Below, in pieces: positions 9,601 through 17,987 of a DNA stretch of 64,000 nt. Numbering within the stretch: position 1 is the first letter of the stretch; every line of letters begins with the position of its first letter. Source of the stretch: Calditrichia bacterium. Lineage in GTDB: Bacteria > Calditrichota > Calditrichia > RBG-13-44-9 > J075. The position numbers and the translations under genes are program-made. The stretch lies in contig JANQQU010000084.1 in assembly GCA_028284905.1 (NCBI GenBank), forward strand, positions 232,931-296,930, in the 5' to 3' direction. The notes under the pieces are model-generated. The model did no database searches, was not told where the DNA came from, and saw only the letters and a program-made list of their open reading frames with translations.

Positions 9601-9672
9601 TGAGCGATATGAGCGATTTATTTCTTGACAAATATTTTTTGAGCGATTATATTAAAAACGCTCAAAACGCTC
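9601..9672 (+). promoter_or_regulatory. tandem operator repeats (GAGCGWT) of the carotenoid promoter
   Basis: TGAGCGATA, TGAGCGATT and TGAGCGATT start at 9601, 9610 and 9640. The complementary orientation AACGCTC occurs at 9657-9663 and 9666-9672. Neighbouring copies are spaced 9 bp apart. One copy lies inside the spacer between -35 and -10, and two lie at and just after the predicted start site. This is ideal for repression by an oligomeric MerR-type protein that binds head-to-tail repeats. Confidence 0.72.
9625..9653 (+). promoter_or_regulatory. promoter of the carotenoid operon
   Basis: TTGACA (9625-9630), 17-bp spacer, TATATT (9648-9653). These are the same consensus and spacing as the divergent carH promoter. 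The predicted start near 9660 places the first ATG at 9696 and excludes the earlier ATG at 9600 as the start of the cyclase gene. Confidence 0.78.
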
Positions 9673-9695
9673 TTTTTTGGAGAATAGAAAAATTT

Positions 9696-10370
9696 ATGAA
9701 TGCCGAATATCTCATTTTTAACATTGTTGTCGCCGCAGGGCCAATCGCCTGTAGCTTTGAAAAGCGTGTCTACTTCTTTAAGCGCTGGCACCAGGCTGTT
9801 GCAGCAGTGTTAATCGTCGCTGTCCCATTTATAATCTGGGATGCTTTGGTGACCGGCAGTCATTGGTGGTTTAATGAGCGTTTTATATCAGGTGTTTACA
9901 TTGCCGGCCTTCCCCTGGGAGAGTGGCTTTTCTTTCTAACGGTGCCATTCGCATGCCTTTTCGTTTGGGAAGTATTGAATTTGGAAACAGAGCGATTAGA
10001 TAGAGAAATTACTTTGAATGCATTTATATGGGTAGCTGTCGCTTCACTTGTTGGCACTGTCTGCCTGGCTCTCGGAAAACATTATACCATGCTGGTTGCT
10101 TATGCCTTGGCCTTGATACCGATTGTGGATAAGATTTTGAAAACCGGTATACTGAAAAGATCTCTTACCTATATTTTTCTGCTAATCTCCACAGGTCTAA
10201 TGCTGATTTTTAACGGATATCTAACTGCCCGCCCGGTGGTGTTATACAATGCTGACTATCAACTGGACTGGCGAGTCTTTACTATTCCTGTGGAAGACTT
10301 TGGCTATGGATATGCCTTATTGCTACTGACGCTGATGTTATACGAATACCTGAAGCGGAGGGCAATATGA
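9696..10370 (+). CDS. crtYcd: membrane lycopene cyclase (CrtYc/Yd-domain type)
   Basis: This is a 224-residue polytopic membrane protein of the heterodimeric/fused lycopene cyclase-domain family (TIGR03462 type). It contains the typical signature 'GVYIAGLPLGEWLFF' (PxxExxFF-like) after a Trp-rich loop, and about seven hydrophobic helices. It cyclises one or both psi-ends of lycopene to beta-ionone rings. The start is set at 9696 because the frame upstream of it covers the promoter; GGAG lies at 9680-9683. Its TGA overlaps the next ATG (ATGA at 10367). It is the first gene of the carotenoid operon. Confidence 0.85.
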   Translation: MNAEYLIFNIVVAAGPIACSFEKRVYFFKRWHQAVAAVLIVAVPFIIWDALVTGSHWWFNERFISGVYIAGLPLGEWLFFLTVPFACLFVWEVLNLETERLDREITLNAFIWVAVASLVGTVCLALGKHYTMLVAYALALIPIVDKILKTGILKRSLTYIFLLISTGLMLIFNGYLTARPVVLYNADYQLDWRVFTIPVEDFGYGYALLLLTLMLYEYLKRRAI

Positions 10371-11890
10371 GTCGTAAATATGTACCGGTCATCGGTGCAG
10401 GACTAGGCGGCTTAAGCGCTGCGATCCACTTGAAAGCCCGCGGATATGAGACAGAGATTTTCGAAAGAAACGCGCTTACCGGTGGCAAAATGAGCGAGTG
10501 GCAGGTAGACGGTTATCGTTTTGATACCGGCCCGTCACTATTAACGATGCCGGAAGTAATCGATGAACTGTTCGCTGCAGCCGGAAAAGACCGACGCGAT
10601 TATCTGGAGTTCGCCCCGGTTGCTCCCGTCTGCCGCTATTTCTGGCCGGATGGCGGTATGCTGGATGCCAGTACCGATATGGAAGAAATGATTGCTGCAA
10701 TAGCAAAAATTTCTCCCCGGGACGCAGCTAACTATCCGGCTTTTATGAGTTATTGCCAACGTATTCACGACCTCACAGCAGAAATATTTTTACATACGCC
10801 GATTCATGAATGGCGGAAAGTAATGAAGAAGAAATTTCTACCTTCCCTGTTTAATCTACATCGGATTGACCCTTTGCGCAATATGCATAACGGCGTCCGG
10901 CGTTTTTTCTCCGATCCGAGAATCGTGCAACTGTTTGATCGGTTTGCCACATATAATGGTTCCAGCCCCTATTTAGCACCAGCGACCCTGAACATTATTC
11001 CTTATGTCGAACATGGGCTGGGAGGATATTATATTCGGGGTGGAATGTATCGCCTGGCAGAAGCCTTAACCCGCCTGGCAGAAGAAATGGGGATAAGGAT
11101 TCACACCAATACAGAAGTTACCCAGATAATCGTTCGTGACAACCACGTGAAGGGGCTGGTCGTTAATGATGAGTTCATTAACAGTTCTCAGATTGTCTGT
11201 AATGGTGATGTGGTTACTTCTTTTGACAAATTGATTACCGGATACCCACGGAAAAAAGCCCGGTTAAATCGCCTGGAACCCTCGCTTTCCGGTATGGTTT
11301 TTATGTGGGGGGTAGAAAGGGAATCTTCACAGCTCGCCCATCACAATATTTTCTTTTCAAGTGATTATAAAAAAGAATTTCAGCAAATTTTTGAAGAGCG
11401 CCGGGCACCGGATGATCCTACGGTATATGTCGCAATAACTGCCCGAACAGACGCGACTCATGCACCAGCCGGCTGCGAAAATTGGTTTGTGCTCCTGAAT
11501 ATGCCCTATTTACAACCGGGGCAGGACTGGCCCGCTATGGTCAAGAAAATGCGGGAAGCGGTAATCAGCAAATTGCTAAAGTCCGGCATTGATCTTCGTG
11601 GGAAGATATCTTTGGAAAAGGTATTGACCCCAGAAGATTTTTATCAGCTTTATGGTAGTAATCGTGGCAGCATTTACGGTATATCTTCGAACGGGAAAAG
11701 CAATGCCTTTTTGCGTCCGGCCAATCGCAGCCGTGAAATCGAAGGCGTTTATTTTGCCGGGGGATCTACACATCCCGGTGGCGGTATTCCCCTGGTGTTG
11801 TTATCAGGAAAAATGACCGCAGCGCTTTTAGATGAGCGGGAGAGGAATACCACTGAACAAACAAAAACTTATGAAAGACAAATAATATAA
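10367..11890 (+). CDS. crtD: CrtD-like carotenoid 3',4'-desaturase (CrtI family)
   Basis: This is a 507-residue FAD-dependent carotenoid desaturase. It has the N-terminal dinucleotide motif 'GAGLGGLSAAI' (from residue 10), a central segment 'DRFATYNGSSPYLAPATLN' and a C-terminal FAD-binding end 'YFAGGSTHPGGGIPLVLLSG'. The 'ATYNGSSPY' segment is typical of CrtD-like enzymes rather than phytoene desaturase, and a second CrtI-like gene follows. I infer that it desaturates the acyclic end after CruF hydration. The start has GGAGGG upstream and overlaps the cyclase stop. A ketolase or CrtI role cannot be excluded by sequence reading alone. Confidence 0.75.
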   Translation: MSRKYVPVIGAGLGGLSAAIHLKARGYETEIFERNALTGGKMSEWQVDGYRFDTGPSLLTMPEVIDELFAAAGKDRRDYLEFAPVAPVCRYFWPDGGMLDASTDMEEMIAAIAKISPRDAANYPAFMSYCQRIHDLTAEIFLHTPIHEWRKVMKKKFLPSLFNLHRIDPLRNMHNGVRRFFSDPRIVQLFDRFATYNGSSPYLAPATLNIIPYVEHGLGGYYIRGGMYRLAEALTRLAEEMGIRIHTNTEVTQIIVRDNHVKGLVVNDEFINSSQIVCNGDVVTSFDKLITGYPRKKARLNRLEPSLSGMVFMWGVERESSQLAHHNIFFSSDYKKEFQQIFEERRAPDDPTVYVAITARTDATHAPAGCENWFVLLNMPYLQPGQDWPAMVKKMREAVISKLLKSGIDLRGKISLEKVLTPEDFYQLYGSNRGSIYGISSNGKSNAFLRPANRSREIEGVYFAGGSTHPGGGIPLVLLSGKMTAALLDERERNTTEQTKTYERQII

Positions 11891-11913
11891 ATTCAAAAGT
11901 AGAGGACCTAATT

Positions 11914-13428
11914 ATGAAAAAGGCAATCGTCATTGGGGCAGGCTTTGGCGGCCTGGCAGCAGCAATTCGTTTACAGGCACAAGGACTGCAGGTAACATTA
12001 ATCGAAAAAAATGAAAAACTTGGTGGCCACGCATATCAGATCAAAAAAGATGGTTACACCTTTGATATGGGACCATCCCTGGTAACAGCCCCGGATATCA
12101 TTCAGGATGTATTTCAATCCGCAGGCAAGAACATGGAAGATTATCTGGATTTAATCTATCTCGATCCTTTCTATCGCATATTTTACCATGATGGCACTCA
12201 TCTCGACTACACCGGCGATAGTGACGAAATGAAAGCACAAATGGCCAAGTTTGACAAAAAGGACGCGGCCAATTACGACCGTTTTATGGATTATATCGAA
12301 AAGATTTACAACGCCGTTATCTTAGATGGTTTAGGCGCCCGTCCCTTTGGATTCGGCACATTATTCGAATTTTTGCCCCGGGCAATTCGACTCAAGGCGC
12401 TGCAGCCAGCCTATTCAGTTGTAAAGAAATTTTTCCGGGATCCCAAGAATCGTTTCGCCTTTTCCTTTCACCCATTGTTTATCGGGGGCAGCCCGTTCCG
12501 CTCTCCTTCAGTGTATTTAATGATTCCTTATCTGGAAAAGCATGGTGGTGTTTGGTTTACCAAGGGCGGTATGTATAGCGTCGTAGAAGCTTTCGAGAAA
12601 GTTTTTCGTGAGATTGGCGGCACCGTTTTAACAAATTGTGAAGCCTCGGAAATTGCCGTTGAAGACCGGCGCGTCACTGGCGTTATTGCCAATGGTGAAT
12701 ATCATAAAGCAGATGTTGTGGTCTCAAACGGGCATTTTGCACACACTTACATGGAATTAATTAAACCGGAGCATCGCCGGAAGTGGACCGACCGTCGGGT
12801 GAAAAAACTTGCTTACGGGATGAGCACATTCCTGATTTATCTCGGCGTTAAAAAGCAGTATCCCCGCTTGCTGCATCACACGTTGATTTTATCCGAACGC
12901 TATAAAACTTTAGTGAAAGACATATTCGACCGGAAAATTCTGGCGGATGATTTCTCGATGTATCTCCACGTGCCAACCCGCACCGATGCGGACATGGCCC
13001 CTCCGGGATGTGAGAGCATGTATATCCTCGTGCCGGTGCCGAATCTTGATGCTGATATTGATTGGGACGAGATGGCCCAACCTTATGCAGACAAGATCAT
13101 TGACTTTCTCGAAAAAGATTTTGGAATGGAAGATCTACGGGAAAATATCGAAGTGCTGGAATTGTTTACCCCGGAAGATTTCAAACATCAACGAAACAAT
13201 TATATTGGTAGCGCCTGGGGGGTCGAACCGAAGATGACCCAAACAGCCAGCTTCCGCCCCGGTAATCGCAGTGAAGATATTCAGGGACTGTATCTGGTTG
13301 GCGCCAGCACCCATCCCGGTGCCGGTGTACCCGGCGTGTTGTTAACAGCACAAGCTACCGAAAAAGCTATAATGGAAGATTTGGGAGAGATTGTTAAATC
13401 ACCTGAAAGCGAACTTATATCTGTATAA
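11914..13428 (+). CDS. crtI: phytoene desaturase CrtI
   Basis: This 504-residue flavoprotein has 'GAGFGGLAAAIRL' (from residue 8) and the C-terminal bacterial phytoene dehydrogenase signature 'GLYLVGASTHPGAGVPGVL'. It is predicted to convert phytoene to lycopene by four desaturations at the membrane, using FAD. The segment 'FHPLFIGGSPFRSPSVYLMIPYLE' matches the CrtI branch, and the gene sits directly before crtB as crtI usually does. A ribosome site (AGAGGA) precedes the ATG by ~9 bases. Confidence 0.88.
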   Translation: MKKAIVIGAGFGGLAAAIRLQAQGLQVTLIEKNEKLGGHAYQIKKDGYTFDMGPSLVTAPDIIQDVFQSAGKNMEDYLDLIYLDPFYRIFYHDGTHLDYTGDSDEMKAQMAKFDKKDAANYDRFMDYIEKIYNAVILDGLGARPFGFGTLFEFLPRAIRLKALQPAYSVVKKFFRDPKNRFAFSFHPLFIGGSPFRSPSVYLMIPYLEKHGGVWFTKGGMYSVVEAFEKVFREIGGTVLTNCEASEIAVEDRRVTGVIANGEYHKADVVVSNGHFAHTYMELIKPEHRRKWTDRRVKKLAYGMSTFLIYLGVKKQYPRLLHHTLILSERYKTLVKDIFDRKILADDFSMYLHVPTRTDADMAPPGCESMYILVPVPNLDADIDWDEMAQPYADKIIDFLEKDFGMEDLRENIEVLELFTPEDFKHQRNNYIGSAWGVEPKMTQTASFRPGNRSEDIQGLYLVGASTHPGAGVPGVLLTAQATEKAIMEDLGEIVKSPESELISV

Positions 13429-13441
13429 AAAGGAGTTTCAC

Positions 13442-14368
13442 TTGAACTTATTGAAAAATCAGTCCGATCGTATTGCTTTTGAGCATGCCCGTTGTTTAAC
13501 AGCGCACTTCTCGAAAAGTTTTTATGTATCTGCCCGCCTGCTGCCAAAAGATAGACGTTGGGCGACTTATGCACTATATGGCTTTTGCCGATATGCGGAT
13601 AATCTTGTTGATAATCCCCGTAATCGCAGCAAGGAAGAATTGCTTGCGGAAATCAAGCATATCAGCGAGGAAATACGCATTGCTTATCGTACCGGCGAGT
13701 CCGAACATCCGGTAATCCACCCGTTTATTCTCGTGGCAAAAAAATATGACATCCCGATGGAGTATCCCCTGGATCTCCTGAAAGGTGTGGAGATGGACCT
13801 TACGTTGAAGCGTTATGAGACCTTCGAAGATCTTTACGTTTTCTGTTACCGGGTGGCCGGTGTTGTTGGATTGATGATGACGCATTTATTAGGCTTTAAA
13901 TCCGATTTAGCATTCCAACATGCGGAAGAGTTGGGAATCGCTATGCAGATGACGAATATTCTCCGTGATGTTCAGGAAGATAAAGAGATGGGACGCATCT
14001 ACCTGCCTCTGGAAGATCTGCGGGAATATGGATTAACCGAGGCTGATATCATCCATGAAAAGATGTCGCCGCAGATGCGAAAAATGATGAAATTCCAGGT
14101 TCAGCGTGCCCATAAATATTATGACCTGGCGAATTTCGGTATTCCAATGCTGGAACGTAAATCGCAATTTGCGATCTATGCCGCCAGTAAAATTTATCGT
14201 GGCATCCTCATGAAGATTGAGGCACGGAATTATAATCCGTTTATGGGTCGAGTATTCGTCACCCAAAAGAAAAAGCTGAGCATCCTGCTGCAGGAGATTT
14301 TCCGGACGCGTATTTTTCCGATGCCGGAAAGAAATTTTTTCAACTCTTACGAAATCGTCAATGATTAA
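13442..14368 (+). CDS. crtB: phytoene synthase CrtB
   Basis: This 308-residue enzyme condenses two geranylgeranyl diphosphates to phytoene. The first Asp motif is 'YADNLVD' (a variant of DDxxD) and the second is 'NILRDVQED', followed by 'GRIYLP'. TTG at 13442 is preferred as start because AGGAG lies at 13431-13435, six bases upstream. An earlier in-frame TTG (13391) would overlap crtI without a ribosome site. The 3' end overlaps the acyltransferase gene by 8 bp. No GGPP synthase gene (crtE) is in the window. Confidence 0.92.
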   Translation: MNLLKNQSDRIAFEHARCLTAHFSKSFYVSARLLPKDRRWATYALYGFCRYADNLVDNPRNRSKEELLAEIKHISEEIRIAYRTGESEHPVIHPFILVAKKYDIPMEYPLDLLKGVEMDLTLKRYETFEDLYVFCYRVAGVVGLMMTHLLGFKSDLAFQHAEELGIAMQMTNILRDVQEDKEMGRIYLPLEDLREYGLTEADIIHEKMSPQMRKMMKFQVQRAHKYYDLANFGIPMLERKSQFAIYAASKIYRGILMKIEARNYNPFMGRVFVTQKKKLSILLQEIFRTRIFPMPERNFFNSYEIVND

Positions 14369-15080
14369 AGCCCGGCATGCAAAATGGGCAGAAGCCCTGT
14401 TCGATGTATACGTGATGCGCCTGATGAAACGACAATTCCATCGTTTTCATCTGTTTGGCGAAATTCCCCGGATAGAAAGCACACTGCCGCTTTTGCTGGT
14501 GCCAAATCATGCTTCCTGGTGGGATGGTTTTTTCGTGCACCTGCTCAACCGGCAGCTGTTTCAACGCCGGCCATACATTATGATGCTTGAAAGTGAATTA
14601 AGAAAGTATCATTTCTTCTCCCGGGTCGGCGCATTCAGTATTGATCCGGGGAACGCCAAGAAAACACTGGCATCGTTGCAGTATGCAGTATCAGTAATGA
14701 AAAATGAGCAAAATAAACCGCCGCTAATATGTCTTTTCCCCCAGGGGGAACTGGCGCCATGGGGAAAACGTCCCCTGGATTTTAAAAGCGGGATAGAATG
14801 GCTCATTCGGAAATACGATGGTAAAGTAAACGTGTTACCGGTAGGAATCCGATCTGAATATCGTGGCAAACAACATGCGGAAGTCTTTTTCATGTTTGGC
14901 AAAAATCAGATCCTGGATAAGCTGAATTTTCCCGGTATGCCTGCGTTGGCGTCTCAGTTGGAATTTTTGCTGGAGGATATTCAACTGCGAATTCAGTACC
15001 GGGAAGACGGCATCGACCTGCTGAATGCGGATTTGAGCGCATTTGCAGAAACTAAGTTGAATGAATCGATAATTACGTAA
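14361..15080 (+). CDS. PlsC-family acyltransferase, probable carotenoid glycoside acyltransferase
   Basis: This 239-residue acyltransferase has the HX4D catalytic motif in 'NHASWWDGF' and the acceptor-binding motif 'FPQGELAPWG' (a variant of the PEGTR block). The family transfers acyl groups from acyl-CoA or acyl-ACP to hydroxyls at the cytoplasmic membrane. Its location between crtB and a GT2 gene suggests that it esterifies the sugar of a carotenoid glycoside, like CruD-type enzymes, rather than making phosphatidic acid. It overlaps crtB by 8 bp. Confidence 0.82.
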   Translation: MIKARHAKWAEALFDVYVMRLMKRQFHRFHLFGEIPRIESTLPLLLVPNHASWWDGFFVHLLNRQLFQRRPYIMMLESELRKYHFFSRVGAFSIDPGNAKKTLASLQYAVSVMKNEQNKPPLICLFPQGELAPWGKRPLDFKSGIEWLIRKYDGKVNVLPVGIRSEYRGKQHAEVFFMFGKNQILDKLNFPGMPALASQLEFLLEDIQLRIQYREDGIDLLNADLSAFAETKLNESIIT

Positions 15081-15098
15081 CGATTAAAAGTATCTGAA

Positions 15099-16229
15099 AT
15101 GACCTTGCTTATTAGTATTTCAGCAGCGCTTTCGATTTTGCTGCTGGGAATCATCATATTTAATGCCCTGACGATACCACGCTTTCGGGAAGAAACGGAT
15201 TCGCAGGAATTACCACTCGTTTCGCTGCTCGTGCCTGCCCGCAACGAGGAAGACAATATTGCCCGATGTCTGAAGAGCTTGCTCAGTCAAGATTATCCTC
15301 GCCTGGAAATTATCATCTTAGACGACCAGTCTACCGATAACACTGCCAGTATTGTAGATAGGATGATTGCCGGCGGTGATAATATTCGTTTGCTCCGTGG
15401 GCAGCCACTCCCTGCCGGCTGGCTGGGAAAAAACTGGGCCTGCCATCAATTAAGCGAAGCGGCAAGTGGAGAAACGCTCATCTTTACTGACGCGGATACC
15501 AGCCACGCCCGGGACGCAGTCCGAAAGACCATCGCAACCATGCAGACCTACTCGGCTGGATTGCTGAGTATCTTTCCCCAGCAAATCACCAAAACACTCG
15601 CCGAAAAATTGGTCGTACCTGTCGTAAACCTGCTTCTTTACAGTACCTTACCGTTACGGTTTGCTTACTGGTTTTCATCGCCAACGCTGGCAGCGGCGAA
15701 TGGGCAGTGGATGGCATTTACCCGCACAGCTTACCAGAAGGCCGGTGGACATGCTGCTGTGCGAAACAAAATTGTTGAAGATGTTGAAATGAGCCGACGC
15801 ATCAAACGAGCGGGAGAGCGCTTGCTGGTTATGCCCGGCAATAATCTGGTATTCTGCCGTATGTATAACGACTGGAGGGGCGTTTGGGAAGGTTTTTCAA
15901 AAAATCTGTTTGGCCTCACGGGAAATACTTATAGCACCTTCTTTATATTTATGCTTGTGCTGTTTTTGGCCTGCGTGTTTCCTTACTTCGCTTTGCTCTA
16001 CGTTGGTGGAGATCCATTATTGCTCGTTGCTTTAATTGCGAATTTCCTCCTCAGGTTGGTATTGGCCTTACGCTTTAAACTACCACTGATCAGCGGCATT
16101 CTTTTACACCCAATCGGAGTAATTTTTACCCAGTTGATAGCTATTAATTCAATGATAAAATCCCGCACAGGTAACCTTACCTGGCGGAACAGAACTATTG
16201 CGCTTCATGGAAAGGCGGAAACAGGATGA
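15099..16229 (+). CDS. GT2 glycosyltransferase, probable carotenoid glycosyltransferase (CrtQ/CruC-like)
   Basis: This 376-residue GT-A enzyme has an N-terminal membrane helix, the GT2 start 'LLVPARNEEDNIARCL', the nucleotide-sugar site 'DDQSTDNTA', the DxD equivalent 'FTDADTSH', the catalytic 'EDVEMSRRIK', and two to four C-terminal membrane helices. This architecture matches the membrane GT2 enzymes of carotenoid clusters. It probably glycosylates the 1'-hydroxyl installed by CruF. Its TGA overlaps the cruF ATG (ATGA at 16226). Confidence 0.82.
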   Translation: MTLLISISAALSILLLGIIIFNALTIPRFREETDSQELPLVSLLVPARNEEDNIARCLKSLLSQDYPRLEIIILDDQSTDNTASIVDRMIAGGDNIRLLRGQPLPAGWLGKNWACHQLSEAASGETLIFTDADTSHARDAVRKTIATMQTYSAGLLSIFPQQITKTLAEKLVVPVVNLLLYSTLPLRFAYWFSSPTLAAANGQWMAFTRTAYQKAGGHAAVRNKIVEDVEMSRRIKRAGERLLVMPGNNLVFCRMYNDWRGVWEGFSKNLFGLTGNTYSTFFIFMLVLFLACVFPYFALLYVGGDPLLLVALIANFLLRLVLALRFKLPLISGILLHPIGVIFTQLIAINSMIKSRTGNLTWRNRTIALHGKAETG

Positions 16230-16942
16230 ACTCGGAGCGATTAAAAATCTTGATCTTATATATTTTTCTGGCAGCCGGTGGATTATGGCATTTTTTAGGT
16301 GTTTTGCAAGAAGTAATGCTTTGGGGCGCTTCTCCCCTGATGATCGGCCTGTCAATTTTTTTGTTACGGGAAGCAACACAGCAGCAGTTAGCAGTGCAAT
16401 CGGCGTTTCCCGGTAATGAACATGAAACCCACTTTGTTACTGTCAGTGCAGATGAACGGCAACCCTTGATGCTTTGGGGATTGATCGTCCTGAGCAGCAC
16501 ATTTGCGATTGAAGTATTGGGCGTGAAAACCGGGGCGATATTTGGCGCCTATGCCTACGGAGAAAATTTACATCCATTATTGTTTGACGTGCCGCTTGCC
16601 ATTGGCTTTGCCTGGCTGACAATGCTTTTGTGCAGCATTGCCCTGATGCAAAGAATAATTCCAAACTATGAACAATATCCAACAATACTACTCTCAATGC
16701 TCGTCGGCGTTTTGATGGTGATATTCGATTTTGTCATGGAACCGGCGGCAGTTAAGTTGGGATATTGGCACTGGTTTGGCGATAGCATTCCCTGGCAAAA
16801 TTATTTCGCCTGGTTCCTGATCAGCGTTGCCTTAGCTGAACTTGGATTTCGGATGGGGCTTTTCCGCCGGAAATTTGCATCGATAATTTATCATGCTTTT
16901 TTTGCACAGATTGTTTATTTTTCATTTGTGATTATCAAATAA
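16226..16942 (+). CDS. cruF: carotenoid 1',2'-hydratase CruF
   Basis: This is a 238-residue polytopic membrane protein of the CruF/bisanhydrobacterioruberin hydratase family (DUF422). It has 'IEVLGVKTGAIFGAYAYG', 'VPLAIGFAWLTML' and 'DFVMEPAAVKLGYW', all typical. It adds water to the terminal psi-end double bond, giving the tertiary 1'-OH that glycosyltransferases use. It is translationally coupled to the GT2 gene, which fits sequential action. CruF differs from CrtC in sequence and suits myxol, saproxanthin and salinixanthin-type pathways. Confidence 0.87.
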   Translation: MNSERLKILILYIFLAAGGLWHFLGVLQEVMLWGASPLMIGLSIFLLREATQQQLAVQSAFPGNEHETHFVTVSADERQPLMLWGLIVLSSTFAIEVLGVKTGAIFGAYAYGENLHPLLFDVPLAIGFAWLTMLLCSIALMQRIIPNYEQYPTILLSMLVGVLMVIFDFVMEPAAVKLGYWHWFGDSIPWQNYFAWFLISVALAELGFRMGLFRRKFASIIYHAFFAQIVYFSFVIIK

Positions 16943-16956
16943 AAAGAGATTTATCT

Positions 16957-17688
16957 ATGAAATACTTAAAAGATCGCATTATTGGATTAAGCCTGGCATT
17001 TCTGATCATTGGTAGCTGGGGGATAAGTATCACTCTCCTTTTTAACACACCGGTTGCGGAAATACCATTATGGCTCTTGCCCATTGTGATGATTTGGCAA
17101 ATGTTTCTATACACCGGCCTCTTTATCACTGCGCATGATGCGATGCATGGTACTGTTTTTCCTGGAAAAAAAGCTGTTAATAAAGTGATTGGGAGTGCCG
17201 CGGTATTTCTTTACGCACTATTTTCCTACAAAAAATTGCTGGCAAAGCACTGGGAACATCATCGCCATCCTGCCAGCGATCACGATCCGGATTATCATGA
17301 CGGGGAGCATACCGGTTTCTGGAGCTGGTATTTCCATTTTATGAAAAATTATCTGAGCATTCTTCAGCTGTTGGGTATTACCATCGCATTTAATGCCCTG
17401 CAGTTTATTGCCGGAGTGCCGCTGGAAAACCTGCTGCTTTTCTGGGTGATTCCTTCTCTGATGAGCACATTACAGCTTTTTTACTACGGCACCTACCTGC
17501 CACACAGGCAACCGGCGGATGGGTATGACGATCACCATCGCGCCAGCAGTAACCAGTTTTCCACGTTCTGGTCTTTTATCACCTGTTATCACTTTGGTTA
17601 TCATTGGGAACATCACGAATTCCCCTATGTGCCCTGGTGGAAGTTGCCGGAGAAGCGCAGAGAAATCCTGGCTGAACAACAACACTAG
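16957..17688 (+). CDS. crtW: beta-carotene 4-ketolase CrtW
   Basis: This 243-residue membrane di-iron oxygenase belongs to the fatty acid desaturase superfamily. The histidine clusters are H60-DAM-H64, 'HWEHHRH' near 98-104, and 'YHWEHHEFPYVPWW' near the C-terminus. 'YYGTYLPHR' is a CrtW signature. It adds the 4-keto group to the beta-ionone ring. It is the last intact gene of the operon, 14 bp after cruF. Its 3' third is duplicated as a broken copy immediately downstream (17755-17941). Confidence 0.9.
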   Translation: MKYLKDRIIGLSLAFLIIGSWGISITLLFNTPVAEIPLWLLPIVMIWQMFLYTGLFITAHDAMHGTVFPGKKAVNKVIGSAAVFLYALFSYKKLLAKHWEHHRHPASDHDPDYHDGEHTGFWSWYFHFMKNYLSILQLLGITIAFNALQFIAGVPLENLLLFWVIPSLMSTLQLFYYGTYLPHRQPADGYDDHHRASSNQFSTFWSFITCYHFGYHWEHHEFPYVPWWKLPEKRREILAEQQH

Positions 17689-17689
17689 G

Positions 17690-17723
17690 AAATTCGGAAT
17701 TCCGAATTCCGAATTCCGAATTT
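17690..17723. repeat. GAATTCCG palindrome
   Basis: The arms AAATTCGGAATTC (17690-17702) and GAATTCCGAATTT (17711-17723) form a perfect 13-bp stem directly after the crtW stop. It is followed by T, then AAATAG. It may end the operon transcript, and it flanks the crtW remnant on the left. Confidence 0.65.
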
Positions 17724-17754
17724 TAAATAGTTTAATTGTTCGTCTGTTTTTCCC

Positions 17755-17941
17755 CGCACAGGCAACCGGCGGATGGGGATGACGATCACCATCGCGCCAG
17801 TAGCAACCAGTTTTCTACGTTCTGGTCTTTTATCCCTGTTATCGCTTTGGCTATCATTGGGAGCACCATAAGTTTCCCTACGTGCCCTGGTGCAAATTAC
17901 CGGAGAAACGAAGAGAAATTCTTTCTGAACAACAACATTAA
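17755..17941 (+). pseudogene. 3'-terminal remnant of a second crtW ketolase
   Basis: This 187-bp stretch aligns end to end with 17502-17688 of crtW at roughly 85 percent by eye. 'RQPADG' and 'HHRASSNQFSTFWSF' are conserved through synonymous codon changes. Then one base is missing near 17837, after which the other frame gives 'CYRFGYHWEHHKFPY', 'LPEKRREILSEQQH' and a stop. Most differences are silent or conservative, so the copy evolved as a coding gene before losing its 5' two-thirds and gaining the frameshift. It is bounded on both sides by GAATTCC palindromes. Confidence 0.85.
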
Positions 17942-17947
17942 AAGGCC

Positions 17948-17986
17948 AATTCGGAATGCGGAATTCCGAATTCCGCATTCCGCATT
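17948..17986. repeat. GAATTCCGCATTCC palindrome
   Basis: The segment from 17955 to 17979 is a perfect palindrome, extended imperfectly to 17948-17986. It lies between the crtW remnant and the convergent lipoprotein gene, and matches the words of the elements at 17690 and 63882. Confidence 0.65.
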
Positions 17987-17987
17987 C

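Noticed and set aside
9600..9695. 32-residue N-terminal extension of the lycopene cyclase from ATG 9600
   Set aside because: This stretch contains the promoter and operator repeats, and the predicted transcript starts after the ATG.
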